DNA from: Dendrobium chrysotoxum
Taxonomy: Eukaryota > Streptophyta > Magnoliopsida > Asparagales > Orchidaceae
Direction: 5' to 3'
Assembly: GCA_019925795.1 (NCBI GenBank)
Contig: CM034301.1
Location: 46,215,783-46,279,782, forward strand
Length of the DNA stretch: 64,000 nucleotides
The notes beneath the pieces were generated by a model. That model ran no database searches and was not told the origin of the DNA. It saw only the letters and a list, made by a program, of their open reading frames with translations. Below, in pieces: positions 23,441 to 35,713 of this stretch (position 1 is the stretch's first letter; each line of letters begins with the position of its first letter). The position numbers were made by a program, and so were the translations under genes.

Positions 23441-24163
23441 GTGGCTAGGCTATAAAAATAGGGCTAACATATTCAATGAATAATTCCATGCAGGTTCATA
23501 AAAAATATATTTATATCGTATTTTTATGTTAATTAAATATTTTTTTAGCTAAATAAATATTAACATAATGTAATTATTCATAATATTTCAAATAACTTAT
23601 GAAGGTGAACATTGGATTTCAGTGAAATTTATATGTTGGACATTAGTAGAGTCAGATGATAGTCGACTAGGAGTGAAGAGCGATAATAGATAGAATGCAT
23701 ATTTTTCTCTTTATAGGACGAGAACCTAATGACTAGAAAGTAGAGTGTTAATGCCAAGAGGTAGAAACTACGAGAGTAAATATAGATCCTCAACTAGATT
23801 CATTTGATCCAAATTCTTCCACATATGCAACTTTCAACATTGTTGTACCTACTTTTATTGAAGAAATTATACATCGTCCAATTAAGAAACCTAGCTAGCA
23901 TCTCCCCTACCTACTAAGCCGTATGCTCAAATACTAACACTATCTAATTCATGAGACTAAACCCACAACATTAGCAGTTGACTTCTACTACTTGAATTGT
24001 TTGAATAAATTGAAGCTTAAGTTAAATGATTTTGTAATAATTACATTAGTATATATCTCAGTCCCCACAACAATTCCTAAGAGATTATTAGAGAATTGTT
24101 ATTATGAATTTAAACTCTATAACCTAACCAAAGTATTTACATAATTTCTTCTATATTGATAGT

Positions 24164-24510
24164 ATGTCACGATTGATGCTATATTTCGATGGAGAGTTAC
24201 GTATCTCGGGCGAGTTCACACTAATATATATTGGCGGAAGAAATAGACCGCTCTTAATCGATGGCAATATTTCACTTGAAATATTAAAACTAAGAATTAT
24301 GCATGCTCTAAAGATAAATTCAACAGCAAATACTATTAACCTCACGTGTCGTCTTCGTAATAATGGAGGATTTTGTGCGACCAATGTCATCGATGATGAG
24401 GTATGTGAGTACATGTTGATGGAGGCTAGAACACATACTGTTGTCGTGTACGTGGAGGTTGAGCAAATTACTCAAACCGATATTGCTGGCCCATCAACTC
24501 AAGCTTACCT
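24164..24510 (+). pseudogene. possible Mutator-like transposase N-terminal exon
   Basis: The frame starts MSRLMLYFDGELRI and continues with FTLIYIGGRNRPLLID, ISLEILKLRIMHAL and VVVYVEVEQ. A short beta-strand opening (Y-x-G), a GGxxR segment and a 'SLEELKxxI' helix are the pattern I associate with the ubiquitin/PB1-like N-terminal domain of some plant MuDR-family transposases. It ends at a good donor (CCT|GTGAGT). No transposase core (DDE, SWIM) can be found downstream. Without a search this assignment is tentative; a degraded plant gene is the alternative. Confidence 0.35.
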
Positions 24511-24618
24511 GTGAGTTTTGACCATTGAGTTTGTTCATTCTTTCAATGAACCTGTCCATCAGCCTCATTTAATTCTTATGTCATATGCCCACTCCAACAT
24601 CTGATGCCTTTATAGCTA

Positions 24619-24916
24619 GTGCAAGGGTCTGTCCGAGAAATATTGAAGATGAATTTCATGGCCGTCTTAGTTTATGAGCGACCCAGTTACTTGCAGCAAC
24701 AGTTTCCATCACAACCTAGTGTTAGTGAACGTCCAACTTGGGAGACAGCTAACCATACTCAGTTACCAGATATATACCCCTATGGGCCATATTCACAACA
24801 TAATTCGCAAAATGAGCATTATACAGAGGAAAATTCCATCACAGCCTAGTGTTAGTGAACGTCCAACTTTAAGCCAACTGCAAGCCCGTATGAGCATAAT
24901 AATGACCAATATGTAA
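24619..24916 (+). pseudogene. continuation of the same remnant, with internal 34-bp duplication
   Basis: After an acceptor-like GTGCAAG at ~24622 there is coding-like Gln/Tyr/Pro-rich sequence. A 34-bp piece beginning CCATCACAACCTAGTGTTAG near 24708 recurs near 24836, shifting the frame. No domain is recognised. Confidence 0.25.
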
Positions 24917-25459
24917 TGACAATTTTCTTAGCTTCACTGTCTCGCTATCAATATGTATTTCATTTACTTTTAAACTTAACAATCATATTCAAGAATTTAT
25001 GCTTATTTATATTTGCTCTTTCTCATTCAAAGATTAACAGTACACCACCAAATTCTTGTCCAAAATTTCTTAGCTATAAAATGACTATGAAATAGCTGAG
25101 GCACTAATGCCACCATAGGCTATAAAATAGCTATATTCCTTAGATAATTATAACAAAAAATTGAAAGAAATTCATATTTGTCATCTTAAATTATAAATAT
25201 TTGAGAAAATAATTATACAAAAATGTTATGAAAAAATATTTGTATCAACTTAAATCATTCATAATTTGAGAGAATATGTAGAGAAAAAAAATTAAAATTA
25301 GAATGACCTCTTGTTATTCAAATATCTCGACTTTTTTAACTGGTATTAAAAGAAATTATTTTCTTTAAATTTTTTTGCTTCATATGTTTGCGTTAGCTAA
25401 GAAATATCAACTCGTTAATAGCTTGTATAAATCTATCATTTCAGTTACATTACTCAACA

Positions 25460-25980
25460 ATGTACTCCCCCATTTTGGATGCTATCAGAAGTATCCCAAC
25501 CAACCAACTGATTAGAGAGGGAAGTAGCAGCTTGCGTGAAAGTTTATCTTTTCCTACAGATGATGTCCTTGAAGCCAATGTATCGTCAAATGAACTATTT
25601 AGGTGTGTAATCCATACTTGGGATGAAGATCAAGATTGCTTACTGTGGCAAAAACATGATGAAGTGAAGAAAATTAAGAAATACAGAGTTGGCCCTGAAC
25701 TTTGAGTCGTGGGTTGGAAATATCTACAACATAGCTTTAGCATTCATGACCGTCACCTTGTATCAATAGACTTCATGAAGGGTCGAATTCTAGAACTTGG
25801 TCGTGACAAAGAAGGTATAATTGAACCGGGGATTGGAAGGTCCATGCTTGATATAGAGCATTGTATTCTATATTGTTACTAGTCCCGTGAACATGATCAA
25901 CACATATTAGATTACTATAAAATGCTGTTGCAAAGTTCTGAACATGATAAGGATAAAGATTTTCTAGCTTAATGGAGAAG
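25460..25980 (+). pseudogene. unidentified coding-like remnant
   Basis: An open stretch to 25705 (LREGSSSLRESLSFPTDDVLE-like, then VIHTWDEDQD) is followed, after one stop, by in-frame protein-like sequence (VGWKYLQHSFSIHDRHL, GRILELGRDKEGIIEPG) broken by two more stops. The amino-acid composition looks like former coding sequence. I cannot name the family. Confidence 0.3.
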
Positions 25981-26885
25981 ATTTAGCAGCAAATACAACA
26001 ACAATTTGAGTTCCGCTTCAGATGTTATCCTACACAAACACAGGTCCAAGCTCGTGTACGATATCTATTGAAGTATATGTAATAGTAACGAATAACATGC
26101 ACAAATAATATGTTCATCTTTATTGTCATTGTCACGCTTTTAAAATGTACTTCATGTTGTTATTTCATTTCTCAATCAACTTCATGAGCTTATGTCTTTT
26201 AATATCTACGGTTCTCACGTATGCGCATTCGGAGTGTACGTCAATCATATTTTATTTCAGGGAGTTTTTTAAAAAATAAATTAAAAGATTAAATAAAAAT
26301 TATAAATACACACATAACAATCATTTCTATTAACTTTTAGCATAATTTATACATATTTAAATAATTAATTATACAAATATTTTCAAATAATTAATAATAA
26401 TTTACTAAATTTATAAACATTATAAATCAAAATTTATGCCTAACATAAACTATTAACTATTATATATAATTCATTTAATTATAAAAATTCTAAAATTAAT
26501 TTTATTTACATCATCAAATAAATCAATAAATTTATTTATAACAACTAATTTAAAGTTATAACTGACATTTTCATTATTTAAATTTTTAAATATTAAAAAA
26601 CAATTATTTCCAATATAATATTTGATCAGTTCTAACTTTTACTTATAAATATTCTTTTTACTAAATTTAGCATTAACTTTTATTTATATAAATATTTAGT
26701 TGATGAACTATGATTAAGATGTAATAATGAGCACATGTGATTTTTTTTTGAGCTGTTAATAATGAGCACATGTGATTTTTTTTTTTAACTTTTTTTTTAA
26801 CTTGTTTTTTTTATATTTTATTATTTATTTAAAAAAAATCAAAACATTTTATAATAATAATAATAATAATTTTGAAGCTCCACGA

Positions 26886-27345
26886 AAGGGTGTAAACTAG
26901 TTAAGCCGATCTCAGGCCACTCGGGCTTAGGCTCAAGCTTGAGCTCTATTAATTAATTGAGATCGAGCCTAACTCTTTGAGTTCGGTTCAGCTGATGAGC
27001 CAGTTGATTTTGTTAGGAAAGAAAAATAAAAATTATGATTCAAGCATTTATTCTAATCAAATGATAAAAATATTGAGAAATTAAAAGAGAAATAATAAAA
27101 AATTTCTAAATACAAAGAAGGGAGATATGATTTTTAAATATTTTTTAACAACTTTATACTTAAAATTCTAAATGCTAATATATTTTAAGTGTATTTTACA
27201 TTAATAAGTTTTGAACTAGTTGTCTCGCAGGCTAATGAGTCGAGTCGGAGTTGGCCCAAAGTTGACTTGTCAGCTTAACGAGTTCAACTGACGAGCCTTT
27301 GAGCCCAAGCTACCCCAAAAGTTGGCTTGACTCACTTACACTCTG
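26886..27345. mobile_element. old hAT-type MITE
   Basis: The ends AAGGGTGTAAACTAG and CTCACTTACACTCT form imperfect inverted repeats like those of the element at 4096. GAGCTC/AGCTTGAGC words lie just inside. Flanks GCTCCA and GCCTCCA may be a decayed target duplication. A (TAA)n run lies just upstream. Confidence 0.5.
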
Positions 27346-27557
27346 AGCCTCCATACAATAAATCATTTAGAAAGTCAAAATATGATCAAAATAATAGAAT
27401 ATTTTCTAACAATGACTAAATATTTATATTTAAAATATAAATTATATTTTTTATTATATGATAGCATTCAAAATTTTTGAACTCCAAAAAAAAAAGTCAT
27501 CTAATATTTTTTCTAAAATATTCTCCACCTCTTATAACTTTAATTTATATTAGAAAC

Positions 27558-27560
<3 letters not shown>

Positions 27561-27607
<47 letters not shown>
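27561..27607. repeat. (TA)n microsatellite
   Basis: An uninterrupted TA dinucleotide run lies near the right arm of the inverted-repeat segment. Other TA runs are at about 30178-30206 and 52744-52789. Confidence 0.95.
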
Positions 27608-27609
<2 letters not shown>

Positions 27610-28046
27610 CCAGAAAAATTTTAAATTACTTATATACCATTTTTAATATTTAAATTAAATTAAATTATTATTAACATAAACTTATTTAAAATTAATTTTC
27701 TTTTTTTTAAAAATATTATTACTGAAACGGTTTGGGAATAAAAAAATGCAATAAAAATGCGCTATTAAGTTCGGCGCATTCAAAGAATGCGCCATTAGGT
27801 TCAGCGCATTCTTTGAATGCGCCAAGCAAAGTGACGCGTTTTGAATGCACCAACCATCTCGGCGCATTTGCTCTTTTTAAAAAAAAATTCCAAGGACGCT
27901 TCTCCGGCTAAAATCCACATGTAACCTGCTTCTTTCGAAAATTTGGCCAAGACCTTTTTAGTACAAAAATTTCGAGTTCAATAATTTTTTTTTACTAAAA
28001 AGCTGCTTTAAGAAACAGGAAGAAAGCTGTCACAAATAAAACCTTA

Positions 28047-28190
28047 GCCTTCATTTGGGGTGGCTTTTTTAATGTTTTTTAAGGCAGTTTTTTAGTAGAA
28101 ATTTTTCTAATTCAAAAAAATTTTGTACCAAAAATCGGCTCTAAGAAATATTCAAAGTATTGGGGAGGTGTTGATGGAATTGATAAAAAA
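28047..28190. mobile_element. truncated Tourist-like MITE
   Basis: It starts GCCTTCATTTGGGGTGGC directly after the TTA at 28044-28046, which also borders the inverted-repeat segment. The first ~100 bp parallel the MITE at 44364, but the closing terminal repeat is missing. Confidence 0.5.
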
Positions 28191-28744
28191 TTAAGTTCAA
28201 AAACCCAAAAAAGAGTATTCATAACATTATGGGATTTTTTTATGAATTATGCACATCTCAAATTAATATTATCGGATAAGATATAATATTTGATGTTTAA
28301 AAAAATTCTCATTATGTTTATTTGATGCAATATTATGCATACAATATTAATTTTATTTTGAAGAAAAAAAAAGAACATTTGAATATAATCAATTGATGGT
28401 AAATTAGAACTATCTTTTTTCTAATGAGGGCAATTGCGTAATATCATCAATTCTGATAAAGATAATTTAATAATTATCTTAAATTTTTAAGTATCAATTT
28501 TACTTCTTAAATAGTTAAATATGATAAAAAATATTGATTAAAAAATAAACTAAAATATTCAAAGAAAAAAACTTGTTAAATTTTATAATTTTTATTAAAT
28601 TATTCATCTTATCGAACACCAATAAGATCTCATCAAATTCGCAAATAGAATATCTTCTTTCATTTTTATCTTCAGGGAACTTTGATTAGAAAAATGCTTT
28701 TTGGCCGAATTATATGGCTTAATCTTACTTTTGCAAATGTTACA

Positions 28745-29155
28745 AAATGAGTCAACTCGGCTCATGAGTCCGCTCAAAATCAACTCGTTGCCAAGCTATC
28801 GAGTTAAACTTTTTTAGCCACAAATTCGAGTTTAAGCTTAAATTCGAGTTCATATATTATATGAGCTCAAGTTTGAGCTTGGCCGGGTTCAGCTCGCCGA
28901 CTAGTTGAGCTGATTCAATTAATATTAATGAACATATTGAGATTTACACAAGCTTAATTAATTATTTTTTTGTCTATATTCAAAATAAGAGATCGAGCCT
29001 CAAAATGAGTCAATCTCTAGCTTTATTATCCAGCTCAAGCCTCATATTTGTTTACTCAAATCAAGCTTGAGCTTAACAAATGAGCTCAAATTTGTGTTCA
29101 CTATAGAGTAAATGAGCAAGGCTTGATTAAGCAAGAACTCGACTCTGTTAGATCC
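28745..29155. repeat. GAGCTCAAGCTTGAGC-rich hAT-MITE-like fragment
   Basis: Repeated GAGTT/GAGCTC and AGCTCAAG(T/C)TTGAGC words resemble the sub-terminal arms of the elements at 4096 and 26886. I could not define clean ends or a target duplication. Confidence 0.35.
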
Positions 29156-29362
29156 CAAGTTTTACTAATTTTAACATATTAATTCATATAATTTTAAAAT
29201 AAGGATTATTTGTTTGGCTCTTACGGCTTTTTTTTAAATAGTATTTTTTATGGTTTAGTATTTTCTATTTTTCTTAGCATTTTTTTATGTCAAAAAATCA
29301 GTACTGAAAACATAGATATTTAATCAAACAATCATAACAAAGGGACAACTTTCTTATGATTA

Positions 29363-29504
29363 GATTTTATTTGGGGCAATTTTATTACTATTTTTTAAAA
29401 TAATGTTTAGTACCAAAATTTATAGTTCAAAAAATTTTTGTAAAAATTTTGATATAGAAAAACTATTTTTAAAAAACAATAAAAAAATTATTCCAAATAA
29501 AACT
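29363..29504. mobile_element. Tourist-like MITE
   Basis: GATTTTATTTGGGGCAAT at the left pairs with ATTATTCCAAATAAAACT at the right, and TTA flanks both sides (29360-29362 and 29505-29507). The element is ~142 bp and non-coding. Confidence 0.6.
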
Positions 29505-29584
29505 TTAATAAGCAATCTAGAACCTAAAAAGGATGTTCAAAAGACACTAATTTTTTTTAAAAAAATCATTAGTGATATGTCTTG

Positions 29585-29775
29585 AATCTAGAGGTGTCAA
29601 AATAAGTTTTCGGGTTAGGTTTGAGTCCAACTTGAAAATGACCCGATATCATTTGGCCCGACCCAAACCCGACTTAATTAACAAAACAAGTCACAAATTT
29701 AGACCTGAATCCGATCAGATTCAAACCCAAGTTGACAAAACACAACCCATTGACCTGATTGGAATACATATTATT
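29585..29775. repeat. hAT-like fragment rich in CGGGTT/CCCGAC words
   Basis: TCTAGAGGTGTCAAAATAAG followed by CGGGTTAGGTTTGAGTCCA and GGCCCGACCCAAACCCGAC is typical of one end of a plant hAT MITE. The other end is not seen. Confidence 0.4.
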
Positions 29776-30173
29776 ATTAATGTTGGTTAGTGCTTTTCAA
29801 CTCTCGTTGTCTTTGTGAAATAATAGTGTGCACCTTTATTAAATTTAGAGGTAAATTTTGTTTGAATGCTCCTGGTCAATTTTAAATTTATTTTTTAAAA
29901 TATAATTTAATGATTAAAAAAATTAATTTTTAGAGTAATTAAAATAAAAAATAAAATATTTGATAATTTATATTTAGTGTGGGGTATACAAAGCTAAATT
30001 CCTAATATTTGAATATCTAAGTTTTACTATTCATCTTTAAATAATAAAAAATTATGTATATATATATAAAATTAAATTCATAAAATTTAAATATATTTAT
30101 ATATCTAAAATTAAAATTTTAATATTTATTTATATCACATTAAAATTTTAAATTACATAAAAAGGTTATTAAA

Positions 30174-30211
<38 letters not shown>

Positions 30212-30721
30212 AATAAAATTTTAAATTTAGATATTAAATATATAATTTAATGCAAATTTTATGTCATGCTTGTAAATTTCCCCTAAAAATTTTATAAATT
30301 CCAATCGTTCAAGGGGAACTTTATAGAAGATACCGTATGAACCTAAAATTATACAAGACTCCACGCTACTTTTTACCTGGATCTCTTTGGTTCGGATGCT
30401 CAAAAAACCTTTCGTTTGCTTGCAGATCGAATCAACTAATGAGGTTCTACGGGGTTCTGATCCGTGTCTTATGATCTTATCACAAGGAAGTAAAATTTTT
30501 TTTTATTTGAGTTTTTTTTTAATTTTAAATTTTTAGAATTTTTTTTTTTTGGGTTAGGGTAATGGTTTACAATATACGGCTTTGATTTTATCACAAGAAA
30601 GTGTTTTTTTTTTTTTTTTGGAACAAATGTGGATTCCCTTTCAAAAACCATCTTTTGGCGTTTCTATCCATCATAATCGCTGAAGTGAAATCTACTTCCA
30701 ATTAGCTCTTTGATCTCGAGC

Positions 30722-31471
30722 ATGGAAAATCTAATTCTGGAAGGATCCCACTTCCCAGCTTTCTTCTCTATGTTCTCCGTCATATACCTGATTGCTTATT
30801 TTCTAGTTTTTCGGAACTGGAACCCTAAGCAACGTCCGGATGCGACAAGCTGCTTGATCTCTCTGGCGCATGGAACCCCCGCTGTCGTTTTGGCCTTATC
30901 CGCGCTTTTCGAGAACCCTGCAATCGGTTTCGCCTCCGAGAACTCCAAATCTCAGAACTTGGCCCTTGACTTCAGCATCGCTTACTTCACCGTCGACCTA
31001 CTTCATTACCTTGTCCTCCTACCCAGCGATGTCCTTTTCATTGCTCACCACCTCGCCACCCTCTTCGTCTTTGTTACCTGCAGGTACCTTGTTTTACACG
31101 GCTCCTTCGCAATTCTGGTCCTTTTGGTGCTTGCTGAGGTCACCAGCGCTTGCCAGAACATCTGGACCCTTGCTGGGCTCCGACGAGGGGACCTGGCCGT
31201 GGCTGCCAATGTGTATCGGATTCTTTCACCACCGTTCTATGTGTTGTATTCGATCATGAGGGTATTTCTCGGGCCTCTGTTCTTCTTGAAGATGAGCATG
31301 TACTATTTGAGTGGTGAATCAGATGGTGTGATTCCTAGATGGGTTTCGGTTTCTTGGATTGTGGTTGTTGGTGGAGCTATATTGGTAAGCATCTTGTGGA
31401 TCTCGAATCTATGGGTGGAGCTGGTTAGGGAAATGAAAAAAAAGGGGATCAGTGAGAAGAAAGAGATGTAG
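30722..31471 (+). CDS. TLC-domain (TRAM/LAG1/CLN8) membrane protein
   Basis: A single-exon ORF of 249 codons. The first ATG is at 30722 (MENLILEG...); the frame is open a few codons upstream but without an ATG. Hydrophobic segments at about residues 10-32, 45-63, 83-102, 108-124, 129-146, 175-190 and 205-228 suit the multi-pass TLC fold. Family landmarks are NWNPKQRPDATSCLISLAHG, the DLLHYLVLLPSDVLFIAHH segment with the paired His (109-110), EVTSACQN and RILSPPFYVLYSI. It closely resembles the single-exon Arabidopsis protein At5g14285 as I know that family. It ends KKEM, a KKxx-type dilysine signal for ER retrieval. TLC proteins act on or sense membrane lipids; the substrate of this branch is unknown. 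It appears intact. Confidence 0.92.
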   Translation: MENLILEGSHFPAFFSMFSVIYLIAYFLVFRNWNPKQRPDATSCLISLAHGTPAVVLALSALFENPAIGFASENSKSQNLALDFSIAYFTVDLLHYLVLLPSDVLFIAHHLATLFVFVTCRYLVLHGSFAILVLLVLAEVTSACQNIWTLAGLRRGDLAVAANVYRILSPPFYVLYSIMRVFLGPLFFLKMSMYYLSGESDGVIPRWVSVSWIVVVGGAILVSILWISNLWVELVREMKKKGISEKKEM

Positions 31472-32369
31472 ATATGGATATGGTTGCTCATAGTGCTTAT
31501 TTAACAAGTTGCTTTGTTCTTTCTGTCAGATGAATTGACAAGCTTCTGATGTTGACAAACAACAGCGTTGACAGTTCTTCTATTATGAGTTAATATGACA
31601 TGTAACAGTTACCCAAAATATGAAGATCTCATTGATCTTCTATTTTATGATTATTTATATTAACTTGTTTGTTCATTCTGGTTTTGAAAATTAAGGTGCA
31701 GTGCAAACCTTATGTAAGTTGCACCATCATATGCTCGTCTATATGGTCTGTTCACTTATAAGGATGTTAGAAACAGTCTCGGCATCGAGGATGGTGCTGA
31801 AATATATCATTCGTAGTGTTTTGATGGTTGAAGGTTGATCCTCTATTGAGGTATAGACACGAGAAATAAGCCTATTGCACAATAGTAATGGAAAAGAAAG
31901 TAAAATGCCAGGTACTTATAGTTGACATTTGGAAAATATGGCCTCTATTCATATTTGATTCATTGATGTGCTAGATCATTTTCTTTCCTGCTATGGACTG
32001 CTTGAATGATTTTTAGACATAACTCTCGTGCTAAATTTTCTTCTCGTTGGAGCTCCTAAATACTTCCTACTCCAAAAAAATGATACTATAGAACAAGCTA
32101 AATAAATTCTTTGTGCTGAATGATTAATATGAGATTGTATTACATCATTGCTTTGACTTAGTTTCTACTGCTGGACTTTATTCTAGTTGTTTGTAGCAAT
32201 TCCTTCATTTTGACAACTTCTATTAAGAAAATTATAAGTTTCTTTTGAAATATTACCCGATAACCAAGGTTCATTACTATTGGCCTAAAATTTCCTTGGT
32301 TGGATATAGGCAATGGAATAAAAAATTATCATCATGCAAATTTTTGTCCTAGTTTGAGCTACAAAAATT

Positions 32370-33080
32370 CAAGTTGTGAATCAAGATGGACTACTCAACC
32401 AACCAACATTTTATCAAGTCGTTGGCCTCATTCAAGTCTATCTAGCCCTTAGTCCATCGGATGGTCTCCCATAGATAGTTGATCTAGACATGTGGCACCT
32501 CTCTAGTTGTTGTTTTAATCAATAGATGGAAGTTGGCCACAACACACTAGACACTTCACATGTAGCAATATTCTAGTAGTCAACTTTATCCCACTAACCG
32601 ACGACAACCCCTGCTTGACCAAACCAAGGTGTGCAGACCTCATCAACTTGGCAATCTTCACTGAAATCACTTAGCAGACACCATGATCATTTTGGCACTT
32701 GACACTATGACCCACTCCCCGACCTCTAGCTCTCAATTTGTTGTGCCCTTAGTTCCTAAGTTGCCAGTTCTAATCACTCGGTCAAAGAGAAGTTGGTCTG
32801 CATGACCAACGCCACTAGACTATTCAACTCTTACCCGACAACCTATACTAAGTAGCCATTTTCCCTACAAGCACAAAGAGTCATAAGGTTACTCTACACA
32901 AATGATAGGCAGCAGGATGAGTATATAACTTCTAAGTAGCTCACATGCCGCATTCTATTAGTCTGCACCATCTACCCCCTTTGATATATAAGAAGAGATT
33001 ACCAACTATCATAAAATATTCTCAGGTACACTCTCGAGGGTATTCAGCTTAAGCTGCTTGCGTTCGGGGTCCAAAATGCA
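32370..33080 (+). repeat. possible LTR fragment
   Basis: A block of more balanced base composition ends with TTTGATATATAAGAAGAGAT, a TATA-like stretch, then TTCTCAGGTACACTCTCGAGG. This resembles the U3/R part of a plant LTR. No partner LTR, coding sequence or target duplication was found. Confidence 0.3.
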
Positions 33081-35418
33081 CAATTAAGCATCAAATGAGT
33101 AAAAAATCAAATAAAAAATTATTAGGGGCCTATTTGTTTAATTTTATGAATGCTGAACTTTAAGGTAGATGACTTGTTCGACACCTTGCCCATGATTACT
33201 AGCACAAGTGGAATGCTTGCTTGAAGCATAGCACCACTTATATTGTCACATATTGGCTGCTTGATCTAACTACGATTTCTCACAAAAAGCTTCAACTAGT
33301 GATTAGCTATATGGTAGTCCATCATGCGTTATTTGCTGAAAAATTAGAATCAATACACTAAGAAGCTGAATGAAATAAAGAACTAGCATATCATGGAGGG
33401 CAACCATATGGTTTGTGAGGAATTATCTAAAAAAATGTTTATTTAGTCTTTATCATGCATAGGTTTACTTGGCACAAGAAAGGAAACTGTAATTCTTAAT
33501 GATTTAGGCAAACTTATCTGTGATTTTTTTTTGTTATACTGACGTGCCATAAATAATTTTAAATTTCTAATTTGATCACCCCTTAGTCAGAATGTCAATC
33601 TATGTCAGCTGATGGTCAAACAGCTTTTATTAGATTATATCTGACATCAGTATATGTGTGATCATTTGCTATTTTCAGGACATTATATATTTTGTACTCT
33701 AATAATAGCAGCTGACATTGAGATGCCTTTATTATTATTATTATTGTTGAAGTTCAGAGCTATTTCAATTATATTTTTGATATGACAGATTTTCTCTAGT
33801 ATCTTATTACTGGTCAAACTTTCTGTTGCATGATTCCTATGGTATTATATATTTAGGACTGATGAGAGATGGACAATGCGGCCTCACGTGCTTCGTCATG
33901 TTGGATTTTGTAAAAATGCATAATATCTGTGGTTGCCTCTGTTTCTGAAATATATCAGGAGTTTTCAAAACCTAGATCAATTTTTCTTTGCCATTTCAAT
34001 ATTCTTTTAGTTTGATAATATTATTGACTTCTTCCTGGAGGCAAATGACTTTCCTGTGCTTCTTAAAAGCCATTTTGCTTTGCTGTGTTGAGTGTATTTT
34101 GGCATCTCATGATGCTTCCAAAAGCTCAAGTATCACCATGGTGAGTTTGTTGACTATGTTAGCTAACAAGCATAGTTATGTTGTCCTATTGAAATATCCT
34201 TACAATTTTATCCTTACAAAGCTCATCTTGACATTTACAGCATGGCTAAATGTTCTGAACATTGTGATATTTATTTAACTTTCCTTTTCCAATTCGTCTT
34301 CCTTTCTATTTATTTTGCTCTTGGATTTTTTATTCGACATTGTTAATCACTTGGCATTTCTTCCTATTATTAGGCTTTGGTCCCATTGTTTGCTCAGCAT
34401 GATTTTTCTTCCCATTGTTTGGCCCTGAAGCAAAATTTTTATGCATCGAGACATTTTTCGTGTAATGATTAGAGAGTTTTCTAAGGTGTTTCAGACTTTG
34501 ACATCCTCTGTTGTGATCTTCCTATTGCACCAAGAAGATAAATTTATGAGGCTTGTGATCTCAGTAGTTGAGAACTTAGATTATTACTCAGTATGAGTAA
34601 TACATCAATCATAATATATAATGAAGTGTTATGTCATTAGTGACAGTACACGAGCATGTTTGAGGCAAAAGTACTATAGCCATCACCTAGATTTTAAGTA
34701 GAGCATCTCTAGAATTTTCTGTCAGGTGAATGATTTTAGGCCATTTGTTTGACAATGAAGAGGATGTTAGTTCATTAAGTGGAGGATATTATAAGATCCC
34801 CACCCTTCAAATATAGTGAAAGGAAACTCTTAAACGTTTAGGACTCTTTTGGTATAATGATTGGTGTTTGTTTAGGAACTCTAAATTTAATTAATTTGCT
34901 CGAGCTGATGCACTCATAAGATGGATGATTTCAGAGAATTTATATTAAGAGAATAAAATTATAAGACTTTTGAGGTTAAAAGAAGTGTGTCAGTGATTGA
35001 TAATTTGAGGTGTGATAAAACGCCTCTTGAGATATCTCTAATCATTTCCTGTTTCCTTGATCATTAATACAGCTTGACTTTGTTTTAAGGGGCTGTTTGA
35101 TTTGCTTAAAAAAATGCAGAGTAAAATGAATATAACACGAAGAAATGTAGTGTAATAGAAAAAAAAAATTAAAAATAAAAAAAATAAAAAAAAGTAGTCT
35201 AATTGAAATGTTTTTAAGTTTGGAAGAGTATAAAAGGAATGTATGCGCGGTTTTGTTTTGGGCTTGAAGCAAAATAAATGCAATGTGAAGTAAAATGATG
35301 ATGGTGATCGATGGCGACGGTCAGCGATGATCGGTGGTAGTTACCGACGATCAGTTGCCAATTGTCAGACGATAGTGGTCGGAGATTGTTGGTGGTACTT
35401 GATAGTGGATGATAGTCG

Positions 35419-35713
35419 ATGACTCGATGGTCAATGGTCGGATGACAAAGGTGGCCGATGAGTCAGTAGTGGTAGGCGGGTTAGCCATAGTGGTGGGCAA
35501 TGACAATGCAGTTGGCTTGTGATGAAAAATGAAATCGATTAAAATTGAGTGAATTTAGAATATATAAAAAATGAGACTTGATGGTCAACGGTCGGATGAC
35601 AAAGGTGGCCGGCGAGTTAGTAGTGGTAGGCAGGTCAGCCACAATATAGTTGATTTGTGGTGAAAAATGAATTTGATTAAAATTGAGTGAATTTAAAATA
35701 TATAAAAAATGAA
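35419..35713. repeat. tandem duplication, ~135-160 bp unit
   Basis: Unit 1 (~35419-35577) and unit 2 (~35580-35713) share GGTCGGATGACAAAGGTGGC, AGTAGTGGTAGGC, GTGATGAAAAATGAA and ATTAAAATTGAGTGAATTTA in the same order. Unit 2 lacks ~20 bp. They lie in a block (35300-35715) rich in GATGGTCG-type words. Confidence 0.8.

Larger units (their letters stand above)
20322..28043. mobile_element. 7.7-kb segment bounded by inverted repeats
   Basis: The left arm 20322-20510 and the reverse complement of 27728-28043 are collinear: GTTTxGTTTGxGACAGCTTTCT ends, then TTGGCCAAATTTTCG-AAGAAGCA, GGATTTTAGCC, TCCTTGGAATTTTTTT and GAGCAAATGCGCCGAGATGG. The left arm has lost ~65 bp. TTA flanks both outer ends (20319-20321 and 28044-28046), so a PIF/Harbinger-like 3-bp target is possible, yet the content looks more Mutator-like. 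The alternative is two independent inverted copies of one repeat. Confidence 0.5.

Noticed and set aside
33988..34278. Hydrophobic 96-codon ORF
   Set aside because: AT-rich, Leu/Ile-rich by composition, no start context or homology signal.
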